Assembly: GCA_035578175.1 (NCBI GenBank)
Contig: JAQMRL010000012.1
Location: 23,492,960 to 23,556,959, forward strand
Origin: Catonia carolina
Taxonomy: Eukaryota > Arthropoda > Insecta > Hemiptera > Achilidae
Direction of reading: 5' to 3'
Length of the DNA stretch: 64,000 nt
This document shows, piece by piece, positions 32,735 through 43,925 of this stretch. The stretch's first letter is position 1. Every line of letters starts with the position of its first letter. Position numbers and translations under genes: made by a program. Below the pieces are notes generated by a model. The model had not been told where the DNA came from and searched no databases. It saw nothing but the letters and a program-made list of their open reading frames with translations.

Positions 32735-33699
32735 TACGAGGGTAGGCTGATAAGTAATGCACACATGCTTGTAGAAGACGAACAAAAAGAAATAGCAAGA
32801 TGGGGTAAATAGCAAATTAAAGTACAAATCTTAACCTACCAAATTATCTATTTATTTTTCAATATAGTCACCGTTAAGCATTACACATTTCTCCCAACGT
32901 TTAACAAGTTTTTTCATTCCGTCACTGAAAAATTCTTCCGACTTTCCTCGAACCCAGGACGCAATAGCTGCCTTCACCTCATTGTCCGAGCTGTAATGAT
33001 TACCCTTAAGGTCTCTCTTCAGTAGAGGAAAAAAATAAAAATCGCAAGGCGCAAGGTCGGGAGAATACGGAGGGTGTAAAATTGGTTGAAACTTCAGGTT
33101 TCTCAGAGCCTCTCCAGTTGCACGCGAAGTGTGTGGACGAGCATTGTCGTGTTGCAAAATTATTGGCGCCAGGTTGCCTCTAACACGACAAACTCGACGT
33201 CGGAGGTGTTTCAGAGTCTGTATATACTGAGCAGAATTTACCGTTGCCCCTCGTTCCAGATAATCAGTCACATAAACTCGGCGAGCATCCCAAAACACAG
33301 TCAAAAGAATTTTTTTTGCGGACGGTTGTGTTTTGAACTTTTTCACAACAGGAGAATGTGGATGACGATATTCAGCGCTCTGCCTTTTTTCTTCGGGATC
33401 GTAATGATGAACCCATGACTCGTCCCCCGTCACAATATTCAAAAGAAAGTCGTCTCCTTCGTCACGGTAGCGCTTCAAAAGTTGTTCAATTCGCGTTGTT
33501 TAATTCTCGTTGACATAGCACCAGAACACGACGCCATACTTCCACTACTCAAAACAAACTGAATGAAAGCAACGCCTTCAAACTGCGCAGACTTGTAGAG
33601 GAGAAATAGTACTTCCACATGCCACCAGGCGCGCTACTGAAGTTTATTTAGTTGTCTTCTACAAGCATGTGTGCATTACTTATCAGCCTACCCTCGTAT
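32735..33699 (-). mobile_element. mariner element, internally deleted
   Basis: The inverted ends starting TACGAGGGTAGGCTGATAAG match perfectly over about 45 bp, inserted at TA inside a family A copy. About 965 bp, shorter than a typical 1.3 kb mariner because the N-terminal coding part is deleted. Confidence 0.95.
32852..33537 (-). pseudogene. mariner transposase (DD34D), N-terminal deletion
   Basis: The retained 208-codon frame starts at a TTG codon (33478) and holds the full catalytic domain. The first Asp is in VTGDESWVHHY (residue 19), the second in LQHDNARPHTS (111), the third in YSPDLAPCDFYFF (146). There are 34 residues between the last two, the mariner DD34D signature. Upstream, ATG at 33537 begins MASCSGAMSTRIKQREL, the normal mariner N-terminus, but it is joined out of frame to the catalytic part. 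The helix-turn-helix DNA-binding region (about 120 codons) is lost. The catalytic triad and both ends are intact, so only binding and the reading frame are broken. Confidence 0.92.
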
Positions 33700-33756
33700 A
33701 TATATATATATATAAACAAGAGGAAGTAAAAATATATTAATTAGTTTATTAACTGA

Positions 33757-34009
33757 GATCTATAATTTTATTTAAAGCATTTTTCTCTACAGACCATAGT
33801 TTAGCGTGAAAGAGTGATTTTCCGCATTATTACGCCAAACTAAGGTTAGTTTTCATTTGGCATCATTCATTCATTCATGATTAAAATAAGATGATGTTTT
33901 TGAGGTTAGTTTTTGTTTATTTCTAATATTTTATTACTAACGTTAGGGTATATAAGTCATTTTTTACATTGGTACGAGAAAGTCGTGTGAAAGTTTCACA
34001 CCAGATTTT
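33757..34009 (+). mobile_element. Family A 3' fragment, inverted duplicate of the 31.5 kb copy
   Basis: Runs from the TCTACAGACCATAGTTTAGCG block to CACACCAGATTTTT. It shares private variants with the 31486 copy in reverse (TTGGTACGAGAAAGTCGTG, GAAAGTTTCACA, AGGGTATATAAGTCATTTTT). Confidence 0.85.
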
Positions 34010-34043
34010 TAAAAGCAAGGTTAGTTAATTAACTGAAACGGTC

Positions 34044-34197
34044 ATTAGCGACGACGTTGGGGTGTAACTGTTTACAATGGAGGATGAAATTATTATTTGT
34101 GATGTATGAAAATATGCCGTGCCTGAGTGGGATTCGAACCCACGACCGCATGATGAGAGGCGAGCACGTTACCAACTACGTCAGTGTGGCCGGCTCA
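34044..34197 (-). repeat. Family C SINE, second tail type
   Basis: The tRNA-like head reads on the minus strand from GCCGGCCACACTGACGTAG through GGTAACGTGCTCGCC to GGGTTCGAATCCCACTCA. The distal body differs from the 14.2 kb copy: it contains CAGTTACACCCCAACGTCGT, also seen near 52.6 kb. Confidence 0.75.
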
Positions 34198-34499
34198 GTT
34201 AACACAAATATATTAATTTGTGTTGTGGAATAACACGAGAATTTGTCTGCTGCTGAATTCTATTAAAACATTATTAATTGAATGATAATAATTATTATTG
34301 TTTATGATAGAATTTTTATATTTACGTTTTGTTTGTTTAATTTAAAATTAAATTTTGTTATGATACGTTTATAAAATGTCTACGTATGGTTAGTATTCTT
34401 CCGTATCGCATGATACTGATTATTCTAGTTTTATAACTTTTTTTGACTTTATTTAAGAACATAAACTACAACTGTGTAACAGTTTAACTCAGCCGGCAG
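34198..34499. other. Spacer
   Basis: AT-rich, no feature recognised. Confidence 0.4.
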
Positions 34500-35290
34500 T
34501 TATATTGTCAATAGTTTTATATATAATTTTCTTGGTGTCATTTGTAAGAGTAGTCGCGGCAACCCCTCAAGACGATTCACAAAAGGTCTCTATTCCATTG
34601 CCTTATCAGTCTTCTAAGTGGGTTGTGTGGTAGGTGAGGAGCGGACAATGACTGAATTTGTAGATGTTCGTGATAGCGTAGTTTGCTATGAAAACGTCTG
34701 TATGGTTTCTTTACTGTTTCGATATTAAGGTCTCTGTGTAATGTTTTGTTACTAACATTTGTTGGACAGCCTGTGACGATGCGTAAAGTTTTGTTCTGGA
34801 ATGTCTGAATACATTTTATGTTAAATACATCAGCTGATCCGTAGATCACTGAACTATAAGTCCAAATAGGACGAAGAAGTACCTTGTAACAGTTAAGTTT
34901 CTGAGTAATTGGAAGGGGAGATTTATGGTAAATAAAACTGTTGAGAAGTTTTAACCGCGCATTAATAAGATATTACCTTTTAAGTCGCGTATGTGGATTC
35001 CAAGTTAGTCTTCTGTCTAGTGTCAGTCCTAAGTATTTCACTGAGGTTTTTTGTGGAATCGGTGTATTGTGTAAATAAACTGGGGACAAGTTTGTCGTCT
35101 GACAGTAAATATAATTTATTGTGATTTTTCAGCATTCAGTTTAATTTTTTAAGTAGTACACCAATATTGTGTGGTGTTCATGTGATGTTGGATTAATTGT
35201 TACATTTTCACACCTGGCTTCGCTGGCTAATATTGCTGTGTCATCAGCAATTGTTGCAGTTATAGTGTCTTGTGTGGTAGGAAAATCGAA
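34500..35290 (-). pseudogene. Jockey-like LINE reverse transcriptase, C-terminal part
   Basis: Minus strand, in broken frames. ATIADDTAILASEA holds the RT catalytic motif (ADD, box 5) near 35245. Then come PIPQKTSVKYLGLTLDRRLTW (box 7 region), NARLKLLN, and an open stretch (34849-34577) reading IQTFQNKTLRIVTGCPTNVSN, TLHRDLNIETVK, ending RRLIRQWNRDLL-stop. The order and wording match the thumb/C-terminal region of Jockey-group LINEs. Frameshifts near 34960 and 35170 and loss of the upstream RT make it a relic. Confidence 0.85.
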
Positions 35291-35545
35291 TTAGTAGATG
35301 AAGTACAAAAGGGAGTTACATAACTAACAATAATATTTATCGGTTGCCAAATTGTCAACCTCCTACGATCAACAAGGCACTGTTAAAATATGTATTGATA
35401 AATTAGCAAATCATACATCGTAAAAACGGTTCATTGGCTAAAATGAATAAAAAAACGTTATTCCTGAAAGTATTTTCTATTAAGTAAAGTTGTTTTTCTT
35501 AGCAAATGTTATTACTGAAATCTGAGTGAATAACCAATTGCTATT

Positions 35546-36738
35546 ACTTGCAGGAATTACTGAAAAACAAAGTAGGGGCTACTTTGTTGTATTTTTTTAA
35601 GTATTTTAGTGTAGTTCTCAGTAATTACTTAATTTTATTCTAGTAATTACTGGTGTTTTAATAAAATACTTCACATATCTTTCCCGTATTATGAAGGACC
35701 GCGCAAGCAACTTCAACCTTAGGAACGTTTTCTAGTTCAACTTTCACAAGGTTCACAAGTAGTGGAAAGCGCTTTTTTAACTGTCCGAATACTCGTTCCA
35801 TATTTTCGCTAATTGCTTAGTAAACTTTTCTTATCTCTGATTATTGACATCGACAAACAGAGTTAACACCCACGGCGAAAATTCGTATCGACCATCAGCG
35901 AGAAGTCTTGCAGTTCCGTTCAAGTTCGCCAAAAGTTTGTTGATATTAACTGTACCTCCAAATCCTGTAGTCATATATGTGCTACCTGGCCAACTGGAAT
36001 CGATGCTCGTGATTTTATTGCTGGCATCATAAGTAGCCTGCACGTTTATACTCGCTTATCCTCTCCTATTTTTGTATCAATCGCCGAACGTTGTAGGGAT
36101 TTAATTTCAATATGTGTACAGTTAAGCGCTTCAATAACATTAGTAAATTTGAATCGCGATGCCCACTTCTGTTTTGCGTTATAAATTTCTATTACACTTT
36201 GCGGAAAGTGAATATGGTCATATGCTGTATCATTAATACTACTTAATCAAATGTTTTGCACACAATTTTCCGATGTACGCCAAAATCCTGTCTTACGCCA
36301 ACTTAACCGTTACTTAAATCAGAAAGTTTAATCAGCAAGTTACTCAAAAATATCTCCTTGAGTTCTTAAATTGCTTAATCACCACCTCTTTTTTCATACG
36401 ATTCTTCTAAAAAAATTTTAGTTACATAGACTACACTACACTCTTTCTCAAAATTAAGTTAATTTTTATAGTCATCCTGATCAAAAGTTTTTCTATAGCG
36501 CGTACGTTCATGAAAACAGCCGTCGTAGTAGTTTTTATAATTTCTAGGTAGGTCTTCGGAAAATTAGAAAAATTCCAGTAATTACTTAAAGTAAAAGTGA
36601 TATCGTGTGTTTATTTACGTAAATTAAGTTATTAATATTAAAATTTCTATTGTGTAGTGGAAGAATATATTTTTTATAACAGTAATTACTTGAGTCAGTA
36701 ATTATAAAAACTTACGTTTCATTCACACAGCTGCAAGT
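35546..36738 (-). mobile_element. Candidate PIF/Harbinger element
   Basis: Encloses the Harbinger-like transposase relic. The possible termini ACTTGCAG and CTGCAAGT are exact inverse complements flanked by ATT on both sides (a 3-bp duplication fits the superfamily). The palindromic decamer AGTAATTACT occurs near both ends (35620, 35642, 36577, 36681). The short terminal match makes the boundaries tentative. Confidence 0.45.
35650..36230 (-). pseudogene. HARBI1-like (PIF/Harbinger) transposase relic
   Basis: In three minus-strand frames, in family order. SRFKFTNVIEALNCTHIEIKS is the segment with the first catalytic Asp, but Asp is replaced (ALNCTH where GxIDgTH is usual). Then come QATYDASNKITSIDSSWPGS and LLADGRYEFSPWVLTLF (second Asp region, normally GDSGYPL). 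Last come SENMERVFGQLKKRFPLL and VEVACAVLHNT (Glu region, the best preserved part). The ERVFGxLKKRFPLL and ACAVLHN motifs are diagnostic of the DDE_4/HARBI1 family. Frameshifts and lost catalytic residues make it non-functional. The usual Myb-like partner gene is not seen. Confidence 0.8.
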
Positions 36739-37182
36739 ATTTACTTAAAATGGGCAAATATCTCGTTGTCAATCAATCACTGAACTTATCAGTAAACAAT
36801 AACGTAAACAAAAACATATCGACATTATCATCAATAACAAAAGAAATCATTAAATAACAAAAGAAAGGCGGAAGAGTTATCAAATGATTTGCACGCAGGG
36901 AAGCGACTCGATAGTAACGCAGCAGCACTTCTGCAACTGCTTTTAAATGTAATCATCACCAATGGTGTAAAAACAATCGATTGCATGTATAAAATTATTT
37001 TGCGAAGACAGATACAATTGAACGCCAACAACAGTCGTGGGTTACATATTCGAAGATAATAAAAAATCTGAAATCTTCTAAAATCGACTTCCCCACCTAC
37101 CAATTAAAACAATCCGTGCATTCAGGGTTGTACTACGTCATGTCAGATTTTGATGAGCGAATTACATTAAATTAGGCTACTA
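36739..37182. other. Spacer
   Basis: AT-rich. A 90-codon frame on the minus strand (36831-37103) has no family resemblance. Confidence 0.4.
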
Positions 37183-37450
37183 ATTAAAGCTAAACTAAGC
37201 GTTGAAGAAAAAAATTCGTGAAACAAAAGTTGTAAATTTTTTTCATTTTCTACAACGTTACTTTTGCCCAAAATGTATATTAAGGCCACAATTTAAAAAA
37301 AATTTTACTTTTTAAGCACAGTCCCTTCCAATAATTTCAGCAGACATGGCACTTACCTTATTATGAAGAGCATAAAAAATAGTATGAGGCTATTTAAAGA
37401 AAATCGTAGAAGCCGTTTTTGAGAAAACCGCAAATAAGTGAAAAATCGGA
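37183..37450 (-). repeat. Family A internal fragment
   Basis: Keeps GCTAAACTAAGCGTTG, AAAGTTGTAAATT, TTTCAGCAGACATGGC, AAATCGTAGAAGCCG and AAGTGAAAAATC in family order. Confidence 0.75.
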
Positions 37451-37589
37451 CTATAATTTAATGTCATAAGCGATAAAAATATATCATAGGTAATAATATT
37501 AAAACCAGATAGACTCTTCATATATTTGTACTGTATTTATAAGTTAAAGAAATTTACCATAATATTTATAATTTTGAATAAACAAATAC

Positions 37590-37873
37590 GTATGGGTGTA
37601 GTAGAGAAGATCGTTACAGGAATACCGAGATAAGGAAAGAACTCAACATCTTCTCTATAAATGACAAGGTATCTCAGAACAGAATGCAGTGGTTAGAGTT
37701 AGATTAAGTAAACAGAATGAGGGAGGATGTGATACCTTAGCAGACACTGGGCTATAAGCCGGAGGGCAGGAGAGAACGAGGTCGTCCAAGAAGGAGATGG
37801 GCAGATTTGAGAGGTTCGGAACACGCAGAGATGCCTAATCCTTGAAAGGCAAAAGAAGAACAACAACAAACAA
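37590..37873 (+). pseudogene. LINE ORF2 C-terminal relic
   Basis: Plus-strand frames read EIRKELNIFSIN, KVSQNRMQWLELD, VNRMREDVIP, then PEGRRERGRPRRRWADL, the terminal segment found in RTE-like and similar LINE proteins. It ends with an AAC-rich tail. Stops interrupt the frame. Related in type, not in sequence, to the better copy at 31.6 kb. Confidence 0.75.
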
Positions 37874-39324
37874 TTAAATTGTTAATAAATGAATGATTGA
37901 TTCAAATAATGCATTTCAACCTAAATCAAATAGAATTGAACAGGGGCACATCACTCCTTTATTCATACGGTATCTCGTTCATGCAGTCGTTCTCTCTCAG
38001 TGAACTTCTTCCCCACTCTATTACCGTGCTACTCTACTATCTGCCCAAATATGTTGAGATAAAATAGACATAGGCCTACAGTACTCAGTTGGATAGAGTA
38101 AGAAAAGAAGATACAACGTTATAATTTACTACCTTTAGTTGCCTTGATATTGACTGTATGCATAATTTAAATTACAGAAAATGCTTAGCGCGAGCTAGTC
38201 TAACTTTGAGAACCCATTTGCATGTAACTGAAATTGAAGGGTACAAGGAAAAAGGTAGTCAAGTTAAAAAAAATCAATTTTCATCTTTTCATACCATTAA
38301 AAAGCACTTTTCTTGCACTACAATCCAAGCTAATCATAATGGGAAAAACAGATAGGTCATGAATTAAAAGCAATTTAAAATTTGATGTAGGTTACTGGGA
38401 AAGAAACATAAAAGTCAGTATCACACGCGGAATAAACTATACTAGTCAACAGAAAAAACTGTAGTCCGCTGTTTTCCGTCAGTTCTTGTCTTGCTTTATA
38501 CATGACAGGTTATGTTGTCCTTAGCTTTGCGAAGTGTTAGTTCTTTCAATAATAACTGTTCTTACAGTTCTAACTAGTACTTGGAGTACTAACAACAGTG
38601 AGAAACTTAAAGAAAAATATATTGGAGAAAAATACAAACGAGTATCAATGGCACCCGTTTTTGAGTAATTGATAATGTATTCACTAATTTTTTATATTAG
38701 GCCTAATTATTATTGTAAGTAAAAACAGTAAACATTAAAATCTGTAGCCTAAAAATTTCAAATAAACAACTGACAATCTTAATTTGATAATCATGTAATT
38801 GAAAATTTCAAATATCCACAAACTCAATAAAACACTGTAAACAGTATGCAAGTCAAAAATATAGACTAATCTGGACTTTCTCCTGTTTTTGTGAGTTACT
38901 TAAGGAACGATCATTTTATGACATCAGTTAATAAAATCTTTATTTTAGCCTCATATCAGTCAATAAAGAATAATTTGTTGTACATTTCAGTCATAACGTA
39001 ATGTTCTTATGGCTTACATATGGTCTGTTACGTATTTTAAAGCACAAGAATATTAATTCTTAAAAATCTTCAACAATTGACTTTATTGACTTTCCCCTGT
39101 ACTTTTCATAGTATTTAACCTGTGAGAACTCGCTCGAAAGTGATTCGAACTAATTTTCTTTATTTATTACTTTTCTTTTCACTCCCGTCAATTCCTAGAT
39201 GGGAATGTATAGCGTGGGTCGGAAAAATGGTCAGCTAAAAATTTTCACTTGAGAGTGAGATTTTTGAGTATGTACGTTGCGTAAATTTCATTTGCGGTGT
39301 TGAAGACAGAGCGCGAGTTTCTGT
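37874..39324. other. AT-rich spacer, no feature seen
   Basis: No coding family, SINE or family A/B sequence recognised. A 65-codon frame at 38158-38355 is unsupported. Confidence 0.5.
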
Positions 39325-39400
39325 CAGTGGCGGCTATTCAGGTGAAGTAGGGTGAAGAGCCCCTTCACCTATCCACTGGATAGTATGGAGATTTATTTCT
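39325..39400 (+). repeat. Short repeat shared with 63.3 kb
   Basis: GGCGGCTATTCAGGTGAAGT, GGTGAAGAGC and a CTGGATAGT motif recur in the same order at 63303-63365, with about 75-80% identity by eye. Confidence 0.6.
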
Positions 39401-39704
39401 CTCACAAAATAATTATAATTTCTATTATAATTATTTTATGTTTTCAATAACTGAAGGAGTATCGTGCAAAATCTAAAAGCAAGGACTGATAGAGTCGTCT
39501 TATGCTAATATTCCAAAGTTTATAAAGTATTGTAAATCCAGATGCGGTCGTAAAAAACGGCATAACCTCGTACCCAGATAGTAGGGCCAATAATATGTCA
39601 GTTCTGTTTGGGACACTTGAGTGTTATTTGATTCTGACGAAATTTTGAATGCAATATTAAACTACACAAACATTTTAATAAGAAAACCGTGAAAATAAAC
39701 TTAA

Positions 39705-39881
39705 TTTGTACGAGCCGTTTTTGAGAAAATGGCAAAAAAGTGAAAAATCAAACGAATAAACTGCTACTTTAGGTTGACGGATTTTGATTAAAATGTTCGT
39801 AGCGGATCCCGTAGTAGTATCTAACTTAATTTTCAAGTTTCAACTTTGTACGCTATTCCATCCTTGAGATATTTTGTTCAC

Positions 39882-39954
<73 letters not shown>

Positions 39955-40062
39955 ACCAATCGCTATAAACATGTTTTTTGGGTTCAGGAAACTGTTTTAT
40001 TTGATATCGGGTGGACTCGATTTCGAAAAATTGACATGAAATCAATACTCTCCTTATATGGC
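39705..40062 (-). mobile_element. Family A 5' half
   Basis: From TACGAGCCGTTTTTGAGAAAA to CGATTTCGAAAAATTGACATGAAA. Contains a ~67 bp (CA)n run (39886-39952), the longest pure one in the window. A small deletion removes part of the CAGACCCC block. Confidence 0.85.
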
Positions 40063-41084
40063 ATCTCAGCAATATTCAAATAGTGCAACAGCAAGTAAGA
40101 AACCTCCTACGGCCTACGCCTTGTCGAATTACATGGAATGTTGAGTGTTTTTGAATGTCAGATGTACTTAAATTTATGAAGTTACTCAGTAGGTTGCTCT
40201 TTAACTTTTCAGATTTTAGGGAGCTGATAAACCGAGTTTACACAAAATTTATAGAAGTTACATCTGATCTACTGACAGAAATTTGGCGGGAAATTGAATT
40301 TAGTTGGGATGTTTATCGTTATCAAAAACGGAAAGGGCTTTGATAAAAAAACTTTATGTATTTTCTGTCATAGTAAGTTGTTTCAATAAATGTTTACAAG
40401 CTTTTAAAGTTGTAAAGTCCTTTTTGAAACATCCGGTGAACATGAAGTGGGGTGAGGTGGAAACCTGTCATAGATCTGCTGCGAGGATATACACAAACTA
40501 CTACTAATACACGTACCATTTCACTTTCAATGTTATCCCCACTGCTGCCTCACCCCACTCCATAGATTCCCCCACCATAAAACATCCCCATCATTCATTT
40601 TTCCTACCATACAAAACCACCCTCCAACAAACCCTTAACAATTTATTTAACTTTTAACTAAGCATTACTTTTATATCGTTACATATACTATTTTGTTTCC
40701 TTTTACAGTTTTAATTATTCATTAAGTTCTTACTTTGCATTAACATACTTCAGTTTTTCTTCTTTTTCCTACATTATTTTTCAAATTAAATGAATGCCTG
40801 GTATGGAAAACTGCAATTAATTTCCCGTTAATATTTTGAGTTTACAACCTTTTACTCACTTTGATTTTTAGGTATTTTGATACTGCTTCAGTAAAAATTA
40901 AAATCTAATGGAAAGGACTTACACTATTTTTTCTTGCTACTGGGAATTAAAGAAACATATAAATAATGTTTAATCATCAGTAAACAATATATAAGTAAAA
41001 TATAAGTTAATTTCATTCATGAATGCATGACGCTATACATATAATTCAACCTTTGTAAAATCTAAACACTCGGAAAGTCTCTAA
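40063..41084. other. Spacer
   Basis: Short open frames at 40155-40343 and 40304-40507 lack recognisable domains. The rest is AT-rich with a C-rich stretch near 40530-40630. Confidence 0.4.
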
Positions 41085-41135
41085 CTGACGCTAAACTAGG
41101 CTCTGTAGAAAAATATATTTAATATGATAGTGGTT
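41085..41135 (-). repeat. Family A fragment
   Basis: ACGCTAAACTAGGCTCTGTA from the second tandem unit, plus a short flank. Confidence 0.65.
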
Positions 41136-41620
41136 TATGAATCCGTATCACAAGAAATAGGATCAGTAATTAGCACAAAATTAAGAAAAGAGAATCTTCT
41201 GCTTAGGACATGATATGATCAAGACACCGGTAAATAGAGTACTTAGAAAAATCGTATAGGAAATTTGGAATAAGAAATACGAAATAAAATAGATTAAGGA
41301 AGTTAAAAAGGATATGGAGGAAATACTGATAACGCTGGAAGATTTAAAACGGCAAATAAGAAAAAAATAAAATACTAGTACATGTATATACTAGTATAAT
41401 ATAATACTAAAATACTAGTAATAAAATATTAGTATTTTATTTTTTAATTTTTTATTTAAAGCATATTTTCTAGGTTTTTGCTTGTAATATAGTGTGTTTG
41501 TCTTTAAGACGAAGAAAGAAAAGCAAGGTCTAATAGAATAAAAAATACTAGGAACATAAACTTCAAAAGAGATCCATGAAGTAATTGACTAAAGTGACCC
41601 AATGAGGTCAAACAAGAATA
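41136..41620. other. AT-rich spacer
   Basis: Purine-rich with an ACTAGTATAATA-type short repeat near 41375-41435. A KxxKxxKRQIRK-like plus-strand frame near 41180-41370 may be a trace of LINE ORF1 coiled-coil sequence but is too weak to call. Confidence 0.3.
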
Positions 41621-41745
41621 AATAAAGAAAAAGTTGTAAGTTTCTTAAATTTTCTATAACTTTGATTATATACGCTTTTGTCGTGAAGAATAAAGTAAGA
41701 TACGAACATACTAAAACCGCAATCTTAAAAAATCCCATTATTACC
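41621..41745 (-). repeat. Family A internal fragment
   Basis: AAAGTTGTAAGTTTCTTAAATT, TTTTGTCGTGAAG and AAAACCGCAATCTTAAAAAA in family order. Confidence 0.6.
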
Positions 41746-42035
41746 TATTTCTGTCGGGTTCTGGATGTCTTTACTTGGAAATTACTAAACAAAAAGTAAA
41801 CCCATTAGAATTGAATAAAGATTACATACAATATGACACCATTACAAAAGTGGTAATTATTGTAAATAGATACGCCGACCTTTCTCAGGTAGCCGTCACA
41901 ACATTGGGCCCATACTATTACTAACCATGTTTTTGGAACTCACCCGACAAAAACAACTATTATTATTTACTTCTAAAAACTCAGTCCTGCTAGAGAATTC
42001 TGGGACAAACACATACCTCTTGGATATTGTCACAG

Positions 42036-42076
42036 TACTTTCCTTCCCTATATATTCACGTAGGGCAATCGAAAGT
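42036..42076 (-). repeat. Solo family A 5' terminal hairpin
   Basis: GTACTTTCCTTCCCTATATA, TTCACGTAGGGCAATCGAAAGT: the imperfect 5' hairpin alone, without the rest of the element. Confidence 0.6.
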
Positions 42077-42260
42077 GCTCCATCTTACTACCCGATCAAC
42101 TTAGTTCTCATCTGTTCCAAATTATTCAAAAAAATTCTCTACCCAAGGATTCTGAAATTTGTAACAGATGCAATGTTCTCTCTGATCAACAATTGCATTT
42201 CCGAATTGAATATTCAACTGTACATGAACTCCATCATTTTCTTGCAACTCCTCTAGAAAA
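42070..42260 (+). pseudogene. LINE RT start (fingers) fragment
   Basis: SYYPINLVLICSKLFKKILY corresponds to the SYRPISLL-SK-FEKIL block at the beginning of LINE RT domains. It continues to a decayed ISELNIQLYMNSIIFL that aligns with the QxGFRxxHST block. It probably belongs to the same insertion as the RT piece at 43.93-44.5 kb, separated by a mariner relic and a family B repeat. Confidence 0.65.
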
Positions 42261-42420
42261 CACGGAGTATACATCTAGTATGCCCCTTCGAGGCACATTC
42301 CTAAAGTAAGAGCCGTTTGGTCATTTAAAAAAATAAGTTCGTGAGAAAAGGTTTTATTGACAGTATAAGTTTACTACATTCCTACCTACTACTTTTTTTC
42401 CATAATCGCCAATCATTATA

Positions 42421-43085
42421 AACACTTTTTGTAACGCTGCATCAGCATATTTAAACCCTCGGCATAAAAGTTTGCCACCTGGGAATTGAACCAGTTGACA
42501 ACGGCAGTCTTGAGATCCTCGTCGTTTTCAAACCGTTGTCTACCAAGCCACTTTTTCAAACGCAAGAAGAGGAAGCAAGGTTGGGACTGTATGGAGGGTG
42601 GTAAAAACATTCCCAAAGAAAATCTTGAATTTTCCTTTCGGTTATAGCAGCGGTGGGAGGACACGCGTTGTCGTGAAGGAGGATTACGCCGAATGATAAT
42701 TTCCCGCGTCGTCCATTTTGGATCGCACGTCTCAGTTTGATAAGCGTTTCGCAGTACACATGAGCTGTAATTGTTGACCCACGTTCCATGAAAATAACCA
42801 AAATGACGCCCATCAACGATATCATCGGTCTGAATACTGGGCCTACCACTTTATCATGCACATTTGTGCGGCCATTTGAAAAATCTCGAGACCATTGTCG
42901 AACCTCTCCTTCACTTTCTATAGTAGGTACTACACTAGGCACAATGCCCGTTGGATTTCAGCAGCTGAAAATCCTTTTTCACACGAAATTCGAATTACAG
43001 CGCGCGCTTCGCAACTGTCAGGAGAAACGATTGTCACGGTATTGCGATCTGCATTCACCGGCTTGCAAATGACTACTTTTTTGAT
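42421..43085 (-). pseudogene. mariner transposase relic, catalytically dead
   Basis: Minus-strand frames. The N-terminal HTH segment near 43030-42930 reads RAVIRISCEKGFSAAEIQRA. Then SEGEVRQWSRDFSNGRTNVHD follows, and after a deletion IFMERGSTITAHVYCETLIK, LHDNACPPT (second Asp) and FYHPPYSPNLASSSC. In the last motif Asp has become Asn and the third catalytic Asp is lost. After a frameshift the C-terminus reads LKKWLGRQRFENDEDLKTAV, NWFNSQVANFY and LMQRYKKCL. Clear inverted ends were not found. Older than the 32.7 kb mariner. Confidence 0.85.
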
Positions 43086-43502
43086 ACTTTTAATTGAAAT
43101 TTAGTATCTGTTATTATTAATATAACAATTTCTAAATGTGAAGCTAATGTTCCAAAACTTGATTTACTTGAAGGAGCGTGCAGTCATCACCACAGTACTA
43201 CAGTTGGACAATGACTACTAAATAAAACAACACACCTGCAGTTGTTTTGTGAATAGTCAATAGATGGCGCTGCATACGTGAAATTGTGTTCAGACCTACT
43301 AATATTTAAAAATAAGCTGACGACCCTTACTTTAGGAATACGCCTCGTAACTGGGGTAATTCTCATCTGGAGTAATTGGGGTAACATTTGGGACTGCCAA
43401 GCCTCTGATAGGATGTAGTTGGATGGGCTATTAATCAAATTACCCTTTCTCTAATACGTTTAATCTCTAATATTAATCTTTTCCCTTTAATTAATACCTG
43501 AA

Positions 43503-43925
43503 CTTGTTTGTTGTTTAGGTCAACAGCCGAAAGGCTGGTTTGAACCTGTAGAGGTTTTACTAAGTAAAAACGAGCAGTGAGGTGGTTTACTTATACTTTC
43601 CTCACTGAGTTGAAAGAGTATGCTTATCAGCATGCCAGGCGTTCCGAAAAGCACCCACTTTCCACCCTGAAAATGACACCTTCACTTTATTCACCACAGG
43701 GTCTGGCTGTATAGTGATTCATTACTTTCAGAGGAGATAACTCTGATTAGTGTCTTTTACACCTCTACCTCTTCTGTTCTTAAATAGTTCAGTCATATAA
43801 TTGGCTGACTATGTGATAAGAAACAGAACTATTTTTTGTCCCTGGAACCAACAAATCGGTGCAATTAATTTAACATTCTAAATGTCTTTGTTAACATCCC
43901 ACTTGCCCGTTATGGGCAAACCTGA
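43503..43925 (+). repeat. Family B repeat, near full length
   Basis: Best plus-strand copy: TTGTTTAGGTCAACAGCCGA, GGCTGGTTTGAACCTG, TTTTACTAAGTAAAAACGAG, CCACCCTGAAAATGACACC, CTCTGATTAGTGTCTTTTAC, GTTCAGTCATATAATTGGCT, AACAGAACTATTTTTTGTC, ending CCCGTTATGGGCAA. No open frame. A B-box-like GGTTTGAACC lies 35 bp in, but no convincing A box precedes it, so a SINE origin is unproven. Confidence 0.85.

Larger units (their letters stand above)
31486..33729 (-). mobile_element. Family A element carrying nested LINE and mariner
   Basis: The A sequence runs 31486-31571, is interrupted by a LINE fragment (31582-31918), resumes to 32734, is interrupted by a mariner (32735-33699) inside the 5' terminal hairpin, and ends at AACAAGAGGAAGTAAAA (33729). 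CA microsatellite at 32569-32629. Confidence 0.9.
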
